NCBI GenBank assembly: GCA_910574835.1
Contig: CAJTDE010000021.1
Location: 1-64,000, forward strand
Reading direction: 5' to 3'
DNA length: 64,000 nt
Origin: Clostridia bacterium
GTDB lineage: Bacteria > Bacillota > Clostridia > Lachnospirales > Lachnospiraceae
Part shown: positions 45,398 to 54,052 of the stretch, piece by piece
How the letters are laid out: each line of letters opens with the position of its first letter
Position numbering within the stretch: position 1 is the first letter of the stretch
Notes under the pieces: generated by a model
Database searches by the model: none
The model's input: only the letters and a program-made list of their open reading frames with translations
What the model was told of the DNA's origin: nothing
Program-made: the position numbers and the translations under genes

Positions 45398-46090
45398 ATG
45401 CCAAGAATCATAGATTACAGTTATTTATTTAAAAATCTGCCCGGCGCAGCCAAAGCAGCCAATCCAATCGGCAGCTTTCAGCTCTCCAATCTAAACAGCC
45501 GCTCCGTACAGGCACAGCTGCGGGCCGCCGGCATCGACACCAACAGCAAGCAGTACAAAGCCGTTATAAAAGAAATGATGCAGGCCAGCAAAGGAAACGG
45601 GGCCATGTACACCAACATCCAGGCCATCAAAAACTCTATGAAATCCTACGATCAGGACGGCGACTACATCGATCCCACCAACGGCCTTGCAGGTCTGCTG
45701 CTCACCGAAGAAAACGCCGCCAGCCGCAAGCGCATCATCTCCATTCCTGAAAGCAGCAAGGAAGAAATGTTCAACCAAACCAAAAAAGAATTTCTCCAGG
45801 AAAATGGCGTTTCAAACGGCGACACCACCCGCCGCTCCGATGTCTACAACAACATGTACCGCAAGGTCCAAAAAAATGACCGCCTGGCCGCCGGCTACAC
45901 CATGCAACAATACGAGCGCGCCTACCGCCAGGCCTTCGTTACCGCCGCAAAAGAAGCCGACCCATCCTGGACAATCGGCCGCCCCATCCCCTCCGGCGCC
46001 CTGGACAAAGTAACCCGCGAATCCGTAGAAGCACGGCTCCAAAAAGCCAACAGCTCCTTTTCCGGCACATCCTACAGCCGAAAAGCGTAG
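45398..46090 (+). CDS. Hypothetical protein with unusual codon use
   Basis: 230 aa, not recognised with confidence. It begins MPRIIDYSYLFKNLPGAAKAAN and is polar, Asn/Ser/Gln-rich, with no signal peptide or membrane segment. Third codon positions are strongly biased to C (GCC, AAC, ATC, CGC) compared with neighbours, which hints at recent transfer or strong expression. AGGAGG precedes the ATG at 7 bases. Monocistronic, ended by a strong hairpin. Confidence 0.65.
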   Translation: MPRIIDYSYLFKNLPGAAKAANPIGSFQLSNLNSRSVQAQLRAAGIDTNSKQYKAVIKEMMQASKGNGAMYTNIQAIKNSMKSYDQDGDYIDPTNGLAGLLLTEENAASRKRIISIPESSKEEMFNQTKKEFLQENGVSNGDTTRRSDVYNNMYRKVQKNDRLAAGYTMQQYERAYRQAFVTAAKEADPSWTIGRPIPSGALDKVTRESVEARLQKANSSFSGTSYSRKA

Positions 46091-46109
46091 CTTTGTTTTT
46101 CACCAAACA

Positions 46110-46155
46110 GGAATTGCCCCCGGAAAAGCCTGCTGGCTTATCCGGGGGCAATTCC
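46110..46155. terminator. Bidirectional terminator
   Basis: GGAATTGCCCCCGGA / TCCGGGGGCAATTCC, 15-bp stem with a nested AGCC/GGCT pair, between convergent genes. Confidence 0.8.
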
Positions 46156-46181
46156 GTCCGTTTCGTCCGTTCCGTCCGCCC

Positions 46182-46886
46182 TCACAAATCCTTCCTCTCA
46201 ACCCCCAAAACCGAAAGAAAAGCAAACCCCAGCGAAATCCCCATCAACACAACCGGAAAAACCACACTGTCCCGAAGCGTAACCTCCCCCACATTAGCCT
46301 GTGTCAAAGCAATCAGCAAAAACGCAGAAATAATCACCGCCTTAGAGGATTTCATCTTCATCCCAACAAACAATGCAATAAATCCCATCGTAACAATCGT
46401 CCCGGACTTCACAAGCATCCGTACATAAAACCCGGCACTCATCATATCAAAGTCTATCGGAAACGCCGACTCCATAAAACACGCCCCCAAAAGAACACAC
46501 CCATAAACCAACAGCTTCGTCACTGCCAAAGCCGCAAAATTAAAAATCCAGACTGCCAGCATCTGCGCAGCAAGAATCCTTTGCCTCTTAATCGGATACG
46601 AAAACATAATATTCATCGTCTTATTCTTATAAGCGCTGACTATAAACGACGAAAGCATTACCCCGGTAAAAACAAGAAAGCACATATTCGTAAGCATCTC
46701 AATGGAAGACGCCAGCATCCCCGTGTCAAAAGCCGCATCCGGCACCCCTGTTTCCGGATCATCTGCAATCCCCAAAAAGGCAAAGGCAAACATAAACAGG
46801 CACAAAACAAAAGCCGTCACTCCTGCATTTCGGATATATTTCCGAATATTATTTTTCTCCCACTCCAGTTTAATCAGCTTTAACAT
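46182..46886 (-). CDS. ABC-2-type transporter permease
   Basis: 234 aa, six hydrophobic helices. MLKLIKLEWEKNNIRKYIRN start and MNIMFSYPIKRQRILAAQML in the middle are typical of bacitracin/lantibiotic-immunity permeases that work with a BcrA-like ATPase. Its start overlaps the ATPase gene by 17 bases. Target of the upstream two-component system by context. Confidence 0.88.
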   Translation of the reverse strand: MLKLIKLEWEKNNIRKYIRNAGVTAFVLCLFMFAFAFLGIADDPETGVPDAAFDTGMLASSIEMLTNMCFLVFTGVMLSSFIVSAYKNKTMNIMFSYPIKRQRILAAQMLAVWIFNFAALAVTKLLVYGCVLLGACFMESAFPIDFDMMSAGFYVRMLVKSGTIVTMGFIALFVGMKMKSSKAVIISAFLLIALTQANVGEVTLRDSVVFPVVLMGISLGFAFLSVLGVERKDL

Positions 46887-47802
46887 AATCTTCCGCCTCC
46901 CCCGTCATTTTCAGGAAATAATCTTCCAGTGTTTCCGCCCTTCTCCCAAGCGCCGTCACCGCCGCATCCTCCAGTGCAAGCGTTTTAGAAAGCTCCTGCA
47001 GGGAGATCCGGCTGTCATAAATTCGGATCTGCCCTTCCGAGGACAGCTTAAAATTCGTAAGCCCCAGTTTCTCCGAAAGCACATAAACCGCGCGCTTCGG
47101 ATTCTCCGCGGACAGTTCAATATAGGCAAAGCTCATTTCCCGGATTTCCTCCATCGTGATCTCTTTTTGCATCCGCCCGTGATGAATCACACCGATGGTA
47201 TCCGCGATGCTCTCAATCTCCGAAAGAATATGCGTAGAAATCATAATCGTAATCTCATATTCTGTACACAGGGCCTTCAGAAGATCCCGAATCTGCTTCA
47301 TGCCGGCCGGGTCAAGGCCGTTGGTCGGCTCGTCAAGAATCAAAAGCTCCGGCCGGGTAAGCACCGCTCTTGCAATCCCCAGGCGTTCCCTCATTCCAAG
47401 GGAATAATTCTTTACGGGCGTTCCTCCTGCGTCTGCCAGCTGAAGCAGCTCCAGAGCATGTTCAATGCTGCCGTGCTGATAATAGCCCATATATTCGGCA
47501 TGAAGCTTTAGATTTTCATATCCTGTCATATGCTCATAAAAGGTGGGAAATTCAATTATGCTTCCCATCCGCTTCAAGACCTCATAGGACTGCGGAGTAA
47601 GTGTTTTCCCAAAAAGCTCCACCGTTCCTGCCGTGGGCTTCCACAGGTTGGTAATCAGCTTCATGACTGTGGTTTTGCCTGCACCGTTGGGACCTAAAAA
47701 GCCGTAGATTTCTCCTTTTTTCACATGAAGATTAATATCTCTCACAAGAGTTTTGCCGCCGATGGTTTTTGTCAGGTGATTTGTCTGTAAAATATAAGAC
47801 AT
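46870..47802 (-). CDS. ABC transporter ATP-binding protein (BcrA-like)
   Basis: 310 aa. Walker A GFLGPNGAGKTTVMKL, signature NYSLGMRERLGIARAVL, Walker B LLILDEPTNGLDPAGM, H-loop STHILSEIE. A C-terminal extension of about 90 residues is common in BcrA/drug-export ATPases. AAAGGAG 5 bases before ATG 47802 sets the start; the longer frame runs into the repeat-bearing upstream region. Cotranscribed with the permease. Confidence 0.93.
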   Translation of the reverse strand: MSYILQTNHLTKTIGGKTLVRDINLHVKKGEIYGFLGPNGAGKTTVMKLITNLWKPTAGTVELFGKTLTPQSYEVLKRMGSIIEFPTFYEHMTGYENLKLHAEYMGYYQHGSIEHALELLQLADAGGTPVKNYSLGMRERLGIARAVLTRPELLILDEPTNGLDPAGMKQIRDLLKALCTEYEITIMISTHILSEIESIADTIGVIHHGRMQKEITMEEIREMSFAYIELSAENPKRAVYVLSEKLGLTNFKLSSEGQIRIYDSRISLQELSKTLALEDAAVTALGRRAETLEDYFLKMTGEAEDYVKAD

Positions 47803-47811
47803 GATTTCTCC

Positions 47812-47893
47812 TTTCCTTGATCTGCACATGCTTTCTGTGCATGTAGGTATGCCCGCAGGGTGTTTCCTTGATCCGCATATGCTTTTATGCATT
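47812..47893 (-). repeat. Two direct repeats upstream of the ABC operon
   Basis: Minus-strand units TGCACAGAAAGCATGTGC and TGCATAAAAGCATATGC, each followed by GATCAAGGAAA, at 47844-47812 and 47893-47863, offset 51 bases. Each can form a short hairpin in which GCAC/GTGC in one becomes GCAT/ATGC in the other. Possible regulator sites or a small RNA structure. Confidence 0.55.
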
Positions 47894-47976
47894 TCCAGCT
47901 TGTTTTCTATGAACTCTATCATAGCGGCTTTGATTTTCAAAACTCTTGCTTAAATCTTACAAATTTCTTTCTTTTG

Positions 47977-48915
47977 TTAAATTATTTTTCTAAGCTTCAG
48001 CGTAAATACGGTCCGAACATAAGGATTGCTCACAAAGGTCAGCTCCCCGTCAAGTTGCTCCGCCAGATGCTTTGCAATGGTCAGTCCCAGGCCGTTTCCC
48101 TGTATGCTTCGGCTTCTGGAATCCTCCATTGTAAAGAGACGGTCAAACACACGGTTCCCAATAGCCTCTCCGATCCCCTGGCCTTTGTCCGCCACATCCA
48201 GATGCACCTCTTTTTCTTCCGTCTTAAGGGAAACGCCCAGATACTTTCCCTCAGCTCCATAGCGGATCACATTGGAAATCAGATTGGACAGGATACGTGT
48301 CAAGGCCTCCTGGTTCCCATAAATAAAAACAGGGGCTTCCGGAAGAGAAAGCTCTACCTGAAACTCCTTTTCCTGTAAGATTTCGTAAAAGCCCAGAATA
48401 CATTCCCGGCAGGTTTCGCAGAGATCGATCTTAGAAAGAGTCAGATCCATATCTCCGGCCTCCAGCTTGGCCAAGGTAAAGAACTGATTCACCAGTTCCA
48501 CCACATCCTTTGCTTTCTGTTCCGTTTTTCCAAGCATTTCCGGCGTGGCTTCGCCGTTTATCCGCATCATTTCCAGATAGCCCAGGATCACAGTCATAGG
48601 TGTTTTGATATCGTGGGAAATATTAGACAACATTTTTTTTGAGGTCTGCTCCATCCTCCGATAATTTGCTTTTGCCTTTGCATGGTTTTCCAGAAGGTCG
48701 TTGAGCTGTGCGGTCAGCTCCTGAAGCTCTTTATTTTCCGTAAAAATCAGAATACGCTCCTGACTGTCTGTGTCGAGGATCTCTTTTAGCTTCTCGTGAA
48801 TACTGCGAAGCTTTGCCTGTGTGCCTGTCCGGAAGGCATACTGCTGATATAGGAGGAGGGCAAGGAGCAGACACAGAAGAAGGCATAAAAAGAAGAACAT
48901 AAGCGGGCTGTTCAT
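47977..48915 (-). CDS. Sensor histidine kinase
   Basis: 312 aa. One N-terminal membrane helix (about 4-24), with little extracellular sequence, a coiled linker, the H-box SNISHDIKTPMTVI, and ATPase motifs NLISNVIRYG (N), DKGQGIG (G1) and GNGLGLTIAKHLAE (G2). Such small-loop ('intramembrane-sensing'-like) kinases often sit with ABC transporters against cell-wall antibiotics. Start overlaps the regulator stop (ATGA). Confidence 0.92.
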   Translation of the reverse strand: MNSPLMFFFLCLLLCLLLALLLYQQYAFRTGTQAKLRSIHEKLKEILDTDSQERILIFTENKELQELTAQLNDLLENHAKAKANYRRMEQTSKKMLSNISHDIKTPMTVILGYLEMMRINGEATPEMLGKTEQKAKDVVELVNQFFTLAKLEAGDMDLTLSKIDLCETCRECILGFYEILQEKEFQVELSLPEAPVFIYGNQEALTRILSNLISNVIRYGAEGKYLGVSLKTEEKEVHLDVADKGQGIGEAIGNRVFDRLFTMEDSRSRSIQGNGLGLTIAKHLAEQLDGELTFVSNPYVRTVFTLKLRKII

Positions 48916-49613
48916 AGGGCGTTCCCCAGCTTATAGCCGATACCCCAGACGGTCAGCACATATTTGGGATTGCGGGAATCGTCCTCCAGCTTATTCCGCA
49001 ATCGGCTGATATGTACATTGACGGCATTTTCGTCTCCATAGTATGCATCCTTCCAGACCAAGGCGTATATTTGTTCCTTGGTGTAAACTTTTTTGGGATT
49101 TTGCAGAAATAATTTTAAGATTTCAAATTCCTTGGCGGTCAGTTCAAGAGGCTTTCCGCCTTTGGTCACGGTGTAATCGGAGAGATTCATCGCGACTTCT
49201 CCGGCTGTGAGCACGGTGGGTGTCGGCGCGGCCGCGGCGTCATACTGGGTGGTTCTGCGCAGGTTTGCCTTGATACGGGCCAGAACCTCCGCCAAGGAGA
49301 AGGGCTTTGTGATATAATCATCCGCACCCAGGCCGAGACCAAGGGTTTTGTCGCCTTCGGAATCCTTGGCGGATAGAATCATGATGGGAACGTAGCTGTT
49401 TTTGCGGATGTACTGCATAACCTCCATTCCGCTGATTTTTGGGATCATCAGATCTAAAAGGACAAGCTGTACCGGTGTCCGGTCGAATATCCGGCACGCC
49501 TCCCGGCCGTCGTAGGCGCAGATTACTTTAAAATTTTCTGCTGTCAGATAGGTTTGCAGCATTTCGCTGATTTCTTTGTCATCCTCTACCAGAAGGATTG
49601 TAGTGTTGTTCAT
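48912..49613 (-). CDS. OmpR-family response regulator
   Basis: 233 aa. Receiver domain (ILLVEDDKEISEML, phospho-Asp in LVLLDLMIP, Lys in ITKPFSLAEVLAR) and C-terminal winged helix (LELTAKEFEILKLF, VYTKEQIYALVW, VNVHISRLRNKLE). AAGGAG lies 10 bases before ATG 49613. First gene of a regulator-kinase pair followed by an ABC exporter it likely controls. Confidence 0.94.
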   Translation of the reverse strand: MNNTTILLVEDDKEISEMLQTYLTAENFKVICAYDGREACRIFDRTPVQLVLLDLMIPKISGMEVMQYIRKNSYVPIMILSAKDSEGDKTLGLGLGADDYITKPFSLAEVLARIKANLRRTTQYDAAAAPTPTVLTAGEVAMNLSDYTVTKGGKPLELTAKEFEILKLFLQNPKKVYTKEQIYALVWKDAYYGDENAVNVHISRLRNKLEDDSRNPKYVLTVWGIGYKLGNAL

Positions 49614-49629
49614 TGTGATTTGGCTCCTT

Positions 49630-49727
49630 TTTATTCCTGTGAGCAACGAGCCAAGCGGACATGGCCCAGGCCACTCTCTCGCCCTGAACGGACTCACCTT
49701 GTGCTGACATGTCCATTTGACTCTTTT
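49630..49727. repeat. Partial copy of the palindromic intergenic repeat
   Basis: 49630-49660 matches 21356-21386 (30 of 31), followed by unrelated sequence and then ATGTCCATTTGACTC, which resembles the continuation of the 21-kb copy. It lies directly in front of the response-regulator ribosome-binding site. Confidence 0.65.
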
Positions 49728-49766
49728 TCAGCCGCCAAAGCTCATTACAAAGCTGTCAAAAAATGC

Positions 49767-49979
49767 CTAAGCCAGCCAGTATTTTTTCAGATATTCTTCC
49801 GCTTCTTCCAAAGCTATGGAAAATCTTTCCATTAATCCGGAACATGTTTTGTCTCTTGTATAAGAGTCCTCCCTGCAAAATTTTATTACGGCCCGGATTC
49901 CCTGTTCCAGTCCTTCTTTTCTGCGCTGAAAAAGCTGGCCCATTTTAATAGCTCTGTCTGTGAACAATAATATTAACAC
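49767..49979 (-). pseudogene. C-terminal fragment of an Rpn-type PD-(D/E)XK family gene
   Basis: About 70 codons: QRRKEGLEQGIRAVIKFCRED and MERFSIALEEAEEYLKKYW match the C-terminal tail that ends Rpn-family proteins (compare the tail of the neighbour, ISYLMKRFEFSEARSQKEVEKYW). The nuclease domain is absent. Probably a leftover of a duplicate or earlier copy. Confidence 0.6.
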
Positions 49980-50007
49980 AAATTATTTCTAAATTTCTAA
50001 AATAAAG

Positions 50008-50056
50008 GCCGCCTTATCAGAAGCGCAAACTAAATGAAGTATTCTGATATGGCGGC
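50008..50056 (-). terminator. Terminator of the Rpn-family gene
   Basis: GCCGCC-ATCAGAA arms paired with TTCTGAT-GGCGGC around a 19-base loop, then CTTTATTTT on the minus strand. Confidence 0.75.
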
Positions 50057-50074
50057 TAGTATTTGATTATAGGA

Positions 50075-50962
50075 TTATAAATTCCAGTATTTTTCCACCT
50101 CTTTTTGAGATCTTGCTTCTGAAAATTCAAATCTTTTCATAAGGTAAGAGATAGCTTCCGTAACTGTTTTGCCAAAATCACGGCAAGACTGTACCGCACT
50201 TTTGATTTCAGATTCAAATTGTTTGCTGATAACATACTGTTCTACGGCTTCTTCCTGACTATAGAGTGTTACCATTATATCAACAACCTCCTTTCCACGT
50301 TCTTCCAGATAACTTTTCAGTATATTTCTATTTTTGCAAATTCTGATTGCCTCCGTAACAGCTCTCCGGCTGTCACCTGGGTACAGCTTTCTTTGTGTAT
50401 CAACTATTTTAGCAAATAAAATATACTGACTTAAAATATCGTCATCATTGCTCCCCGTGATTACCTTAACCATTGCTTCAACCGCTACTTGCTTGCCATT
50501 GAAAAATTCTTCTGAAAACCGTATCACTTTCTTTTCTATAACTTCATCGCCGGTATAAACCACATACAATTCAGGTTCAGGAAAATTCAGGGTAGTAGTA
50601 GAATAAACACTTTGTTTTGTTCGAATAAAGTAGTCTTTCCATGTTTGTGCAAGATACATGACACATCTTACTATGATATTCACACACCATGTTGATTGTG
50701 CCTCTACCAGTATCATCAGGCGGTTTCCGATAAGAAAACCTAAATCATTATAATCTGCATTTATCATTATATTCTGCAAAGTTACATACTCAAAATCTGA
50801 TTTCGTAACATTTTTATCTTCCGGATGCAACGCCTGATAAAGTTGCAATAAGTATTCCTTTTGGGAAAAGAGATTTCGGAAAACGCTATCTTTTATTGTT
50901 CTTTTTGCATCATTGCGTATCGTGGGTATTTCCGCCGAATCGGTGAAAACTGTAGGATTCAT
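50075..50962 (-). CDS. Rpn-family PD-(D/E)XK nuclease-like protein
   Basis: 295 aa. The N-terminal part has DSVFRNLFSQKEYLLQLYQAL and YNDLGFLIGNRLMILVEAQST, the Asp...Glu-x-Gln active-site pattern of Rpn/YhgA-like nucleases. A helical C-terminal tail ends in VEKYWNL. Rpn proteins of E. coli promote RecA-independent recombination and some act in phage defence; role here unknown. AAAGGAG 9 bases before ATG 50962 suggests that start; an in-frame ATG at 50983 overlaps it. Confidence 0.8.
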   Translation of the reverse strand: MNPTVFTDSAEIPTIRNDAKRTIKDSVFRNLFSQKEYLLQLYQALHPEDKNVTKSDFEYVTLQNIMINADYNDLGFLIGNRLMILVEAQSTWCVNIIVRCVMYLAQTWKDYFIRTKQSVYSTTTLNFPEPELYVVYTGDEVIEKKVIRFSEEFFNGKQVAVEAMVKVITGSNDDDILSQYILFAKIVDTQRKLYPGDSRRAVTEAIRICKNRNILKSYLEERGKEVVDIMVTLYSQEEAVEQYVISKQFESEIKSAVQSCRDFGKTVTEAISYLMKRFEFSEARSQKEVEKYWNL

Positions 50963-51132
50963 ACCAACCATCTCCTTTGCCATAATTACATATTAATAGC
51001 CTAATCATTAAGGCAATATCCCACCTCATTGCATCTTTATGCTACCATATTGGTGCGTTAAAATCAAGCGTGATGTCGAAAAACCGCTCCATAGTTACTG
51101 TTCACATGTACAGGGCTGTGCCGCAGGCTTAT

Positions 51133-51651
51133 TTACAGCTTTTCATAAGAAACCAACTGACTGACCGGAATACGCTGTGTATCAAAACGGTCCGGCTCTC
51201 CCATTCCATTCTCCGGGTAGCCGACAGCCAGGATATTAACTGGCTCCAGATTGGCCGGAAGGTGAAATTCTTCGCGAAGCACATCCGGCTTGAAATAGCA
51301 AATCCATACGGATCCAAGCCCCAGCTCCGTGGCCTGTAGCATCATGTGATCCGTCAAAATGGAAGCATCAATATCTCCGACCTGCTTGCTGTCATAGGGA
51401 CGCACCCACGCCTTGTCCCGATCGGCGCACACAATAATCGCAAGAGGCGCGTTGTAGATATTGGCTGCTCTGCCAACTCCGGAAAGCCCTTCCTTGCTTT
51501 GAACTGCAATCAGATGAACCGGCTGGCGATTGGCTGCCGTGGGAGCCACATGGGCGGCCTCCAAAATTTTCTCCAGCTTTTCCGCTTCTACGGGCTGATC
51601 GGTATACTTGCGGACAGAGCAGCGTTTTTTTGCAAGTTCGATAAAATTCAT
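51133..51651 (-). CDS. Nitroreductase-family flavoprotein
   Basis: 172 aa. FMN-binding pattern KKRCSVRKYTDQPVEAEKLEKILEAAHVAPTAANRQP, then DASILTDHMMLQATELGLGSVWICYF. Substrate unknown; such enzymes reduce quinones or nitro compounds with NAD(P)H. AAAGGA precedes ATG 51651. Divergent from blaI across 156 bases. Confidence 0.92.
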   Translation of the reverse strand: MNFIELAKKRCSVRKYTDQPVEAEKLEKILEAAHVAPTAANRQPVHLIAVQSKEGLSGVGRAANIYNAPLAIIVCADRDKAWVRPYDSKQVGDIDASILTDHMMLQATELGLGSVWICYFKPDVLREEFHLPANLEPVNILAVGYPENGMGEPDRFDTQRIPVSQLVSYEKL

Positions 51652-51688
51652 AGCAATATGTCCTTTCTTTGTGTTATATTGAAGATAA

Positions 51689-51698
51689 TACATTCGTT
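51689..51698. promoter_or_regulatory. Weak candidate BlaI operator upstream of blaI
   Basis: TACATTCGTT resembles TACATCCGTA at 55518. It lies between the divergent nitroreductase and blaI genes. Single half-good match only. Confidence 0.3.
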
Positions 51699-51807
51699 GA
51701 TAATTCTATTGTAGCATCATAAACAAAATATTCAAGAACGCCTTTCGAGAAATGGTGCTCATAAAAGTTTAAACGACCGGAATAAAAATCCAGGGAGGAC
51801 CAGGAAA

Positions 51808-52200
51808 ATGAAAACTCTGCCACAAATATCCGAGGCTGAATACGAGGTAATGAAGATTGTTTGGCAGTCTGCGCCTGTCAGCACCAATGAAATTACGGAA
51901 AAATTAGTAAAGACTACAAGCTGGAGTCCCAAAACCATCCAGACCCTGATCAAACGCCTTGTGACAAAGGGCGCTCTCTCCTACGAGAAGCAGAGCCGGG
52001 TCTTTGTATATACCCCTCTTGTGGGGGAAACGGAATATCTGGGACAGAAAAGCCGTTCCTTTCTGGACCGCTATTACGACGGAAATATCACCTCTATGGT
52101 TTCCGCCTGCCTGGAAAATAACGCCTTATCGGAGGAGGAGCTTGATACGCTGCGTGCTCTTCTTGCGGATGGAGCGGAAAGAAAAGGCGGTGCAAAATAG
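51808..52200 (+). CDS. BlaI/MecI/CopY-family repressor
   Basis: 130 aa. Winged helix PQISEAEYEVMKIVWQSAPVSTNEITEKL...SWSPKTIQTLIKRLVTKGAL, then the C-terminal dimerisation helix (about 85-125) cleaved on induction in the family. GGGAGG is upstream of the ATG. Encoded directly before a BlaR1-type sensor, its normal partner. Confidence 0.93.
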   Translation: MKTLPQISEAEYEVMKIVWQSAPVSTNEITEKLVKTTSWSPKTIQTLIKRLVTKGALSYEKQSRVFVYTPLVGETEYLGQKSRSFLDRYYDGNITSMVSACLENNALSEEELDTLRALLADGAERKGGAK

Positions 52201-52264
52201 ACAGACTTTGTCCGGTAAAATATAAAAAATCACCCTATATTGACTTGAAAAGGAGGACCCATTT

Positions 52265-54052
52265 TTGCAATATTTTATTATCCGTTTTTTCTTAATCAAT
52301 CTTTTTATCTGCATCCTCACCGGAATCCTTCTTCTGACAAAGCACGTTTGCAGACATATCTTAACAAGTCATATGCAGTATCACCTGTGGTTTGTATTCC
52401 TGGGGCTTCTGGCCATACCCTTTCTTCCCGTCTCATTTTCCGGATTTCATGCCCTGCTCTTCCGGCTTTACCCCTTTAAAGAGGGAGCTTCCTTTGACAT
52501 CTACAGGCTTGCTGCGAAGACGCCTTTTTCTCTTAGCCCTGCTTCCGCCGGCCGGATTAATGATTTTACACTGTCAGTCAACAGGAATACCTTAAGCTCT
52601 TTCAGCCTTTTTCTGTGGATTTTCTGGCTTACCGGAGTTTTGATCATGATATTCCTTATAATCCAAGTAAAAATACGTTTCAACCGTATCCAAAAATCCG
52701 CTCTTCCTGTCCAAAACCGGGAGGTCCGCAGTCTTTACCAAAGCTGCCTTAAGGAAATGCATATTTTGAGAGAGATTCCCATTTACAGCACCGTATTTTT
52801 AAAATCTCCTGTGATTGCGGGATTCTTTTCACCCAAAATCTACCTTCCCATTTCGCTTATCCATGACTGTGAGCCTGCCGCTATGCGCCATATCCTGCTC
52901 CATGAGCTGCAGCATTATAAACACAGGGATGCCCTGGCAAATGGGCTGATGAATCTTGCCGCAGCGATTTACTGGTTTCACCCTCTTGTCCGGCGCGCAT
53001 TGAAGGAAATGCAAAATGACCGGGAGCTTGCCTGCGATTCTTCCGTTTTAAATCTGTTGGAGGAAAATGAATATAAAGCTTATGGCAATACGCTTATCCG
53101 TCTTGCGGGACATGTTTCGCATCCGGCGTTTCCATTTGCCTCCGGAATGAGCAACGGAATGAAGCAGATGAAGCGGCGTATTGCCAATATTGCGGCCTAT
53201 GAAAAGCCTTCCGCCCGGAAACGGCGAAAAGGAAGGCTGGCTTTTCTGATGACTGCCTTTGTTCTCATCTGCTTTGCGCCGGCCCTGTCTGTCTATGGGG
53301 CAGATGACAGTTATTATTCATGGGATACTGCGTCAAAGCGTATTTTTGTTATGGACGCCTCTGATTATTTCGGAGCTTATGAGGGATGCTTTGTCTTCTA
53401 TGATTTGGAGTCGGATATCTGGCAGATCTTTGAGCCAAAGCTGGCTGTCCGCCGGTCTGCGCCTGATTCAACCTATAAAATATACAATGGATTGTTTGCA
53501 CTGGAGGAAGGCTTGCTTACTCCTGCGGATTCCTTTATGGCCTGGGACGGAACACCTTACCCCTTTGATGCCTGGAATCAGGACCAAACCCTTTCTTCCG
53601 CAATGGATGCTTCCGTGAACTGGTATTTTCAGTCCTTGGATGAGCAGCTTGGGAGCGGGCGTATCTCCCGGTATCTTCGGGAGGTTGGGTATGGCAACCG
53701 GAAGATCGGCAAAGGTTCAGCGAATTACTGGCTGGAATCCTCCCTGAAAATATCCCCCATTGAGCAGGTGGAGCTTCTCACCGATCTATATAAAAATACC
53801 TGGGGTTTTGCTCCGGAAAATGTCCGCGCCGTGCAGGATTCCATCCTTCTCTCTTCCGCGGAGCAGGGACGTTTTTATGGAAAGACAGGAACCGGGCGGG
53901 TGGATGGAAAGGATGTGAACGGATGGTTTGTGGGCTATGTGGAGCTGCCCTCCCGGACCTGCTTTTTTGCCGTCAATATTCAGGCGGACGATCATGCCGA
54001 CGGAAGCCGGGCGGCGGAAATCACGGCGGAGATTTTGTCGGATCTGTTATAA
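52265..54052 (+). CDS. BlaR1-type sensor: M56 metallopeptidase plus penicillin-binding domain
   Basis: 595 aa. Four membrane helices carry the gluzincin site LLHELQHYKHRDALANG and ENDREL-type MQNDRELACD. An extracellular penicillin-binding domain (about 345-595) has Ser402-Thr-Tyr-Lys405, SVN and KTGTG. Beta-lactam acylation should activate the protease and inactivate BlaI. No beta-lactamase gene is adjacent. Start is TTG 52265, with AAGGAGG 8 bases before. Its last six bases overlap the convergent gene's end. Confidence 0.93.
   Translation: MQYFIIRFFLINLFICILTGILLLTKHVCRHILTSHMQYHLWFVFLGLLAIPFLPVSFSGFHALLFRLYPFKEGASFDIYRLAAKTPFSLSPASAGRINDFTLSVNRNTLSSFSLFLWIFWLTGVLIMIFLIIQVKIRFNRIQKSALPVQNREVRSLYQSCLKEMHILREIPIYSTVFLKSPVIAGFFSPKIYLPISLIHDCEPAAMRHILLHELQHYKHRDALANGLMNLAAAIYWFHPLVRRALKEMQNDRELACDSSVLNLLEENEYKAYGNTLIRLAGHVSHPAFPFASGMSNGMKQMKRRIANIAAYEKPSARKRRKGRLAFLMTAFVLICFAPALSVYGADDSYYSWDTASKRIFVMDASDYFGAYEGCFVFYDLESDIWQIFEPKLAVRRSAPDSTYKIYNGLFALEEGLLTPADSFMAWDGTPYPFDAWNQDQTLSSAMDASVNWYFQSLDEQLGSGRISRYLREVGYGNRKIGKGSANYWLESSLKISPIEQVELLTDLYKNTWGFAPENVRAVQDSILLSSAEQGRFYGKTGTGRVDGKDVNGWFVGYVELPSRTCFFAVNIQADDHADGSRAAEITAEILSDLL

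Noticed and set aside
45491-46042. Antisense frames opposite the 45398 gene
   Set aside because: They arise from the C-rich codon bias of the sense gene; no ribosome-binding sites.
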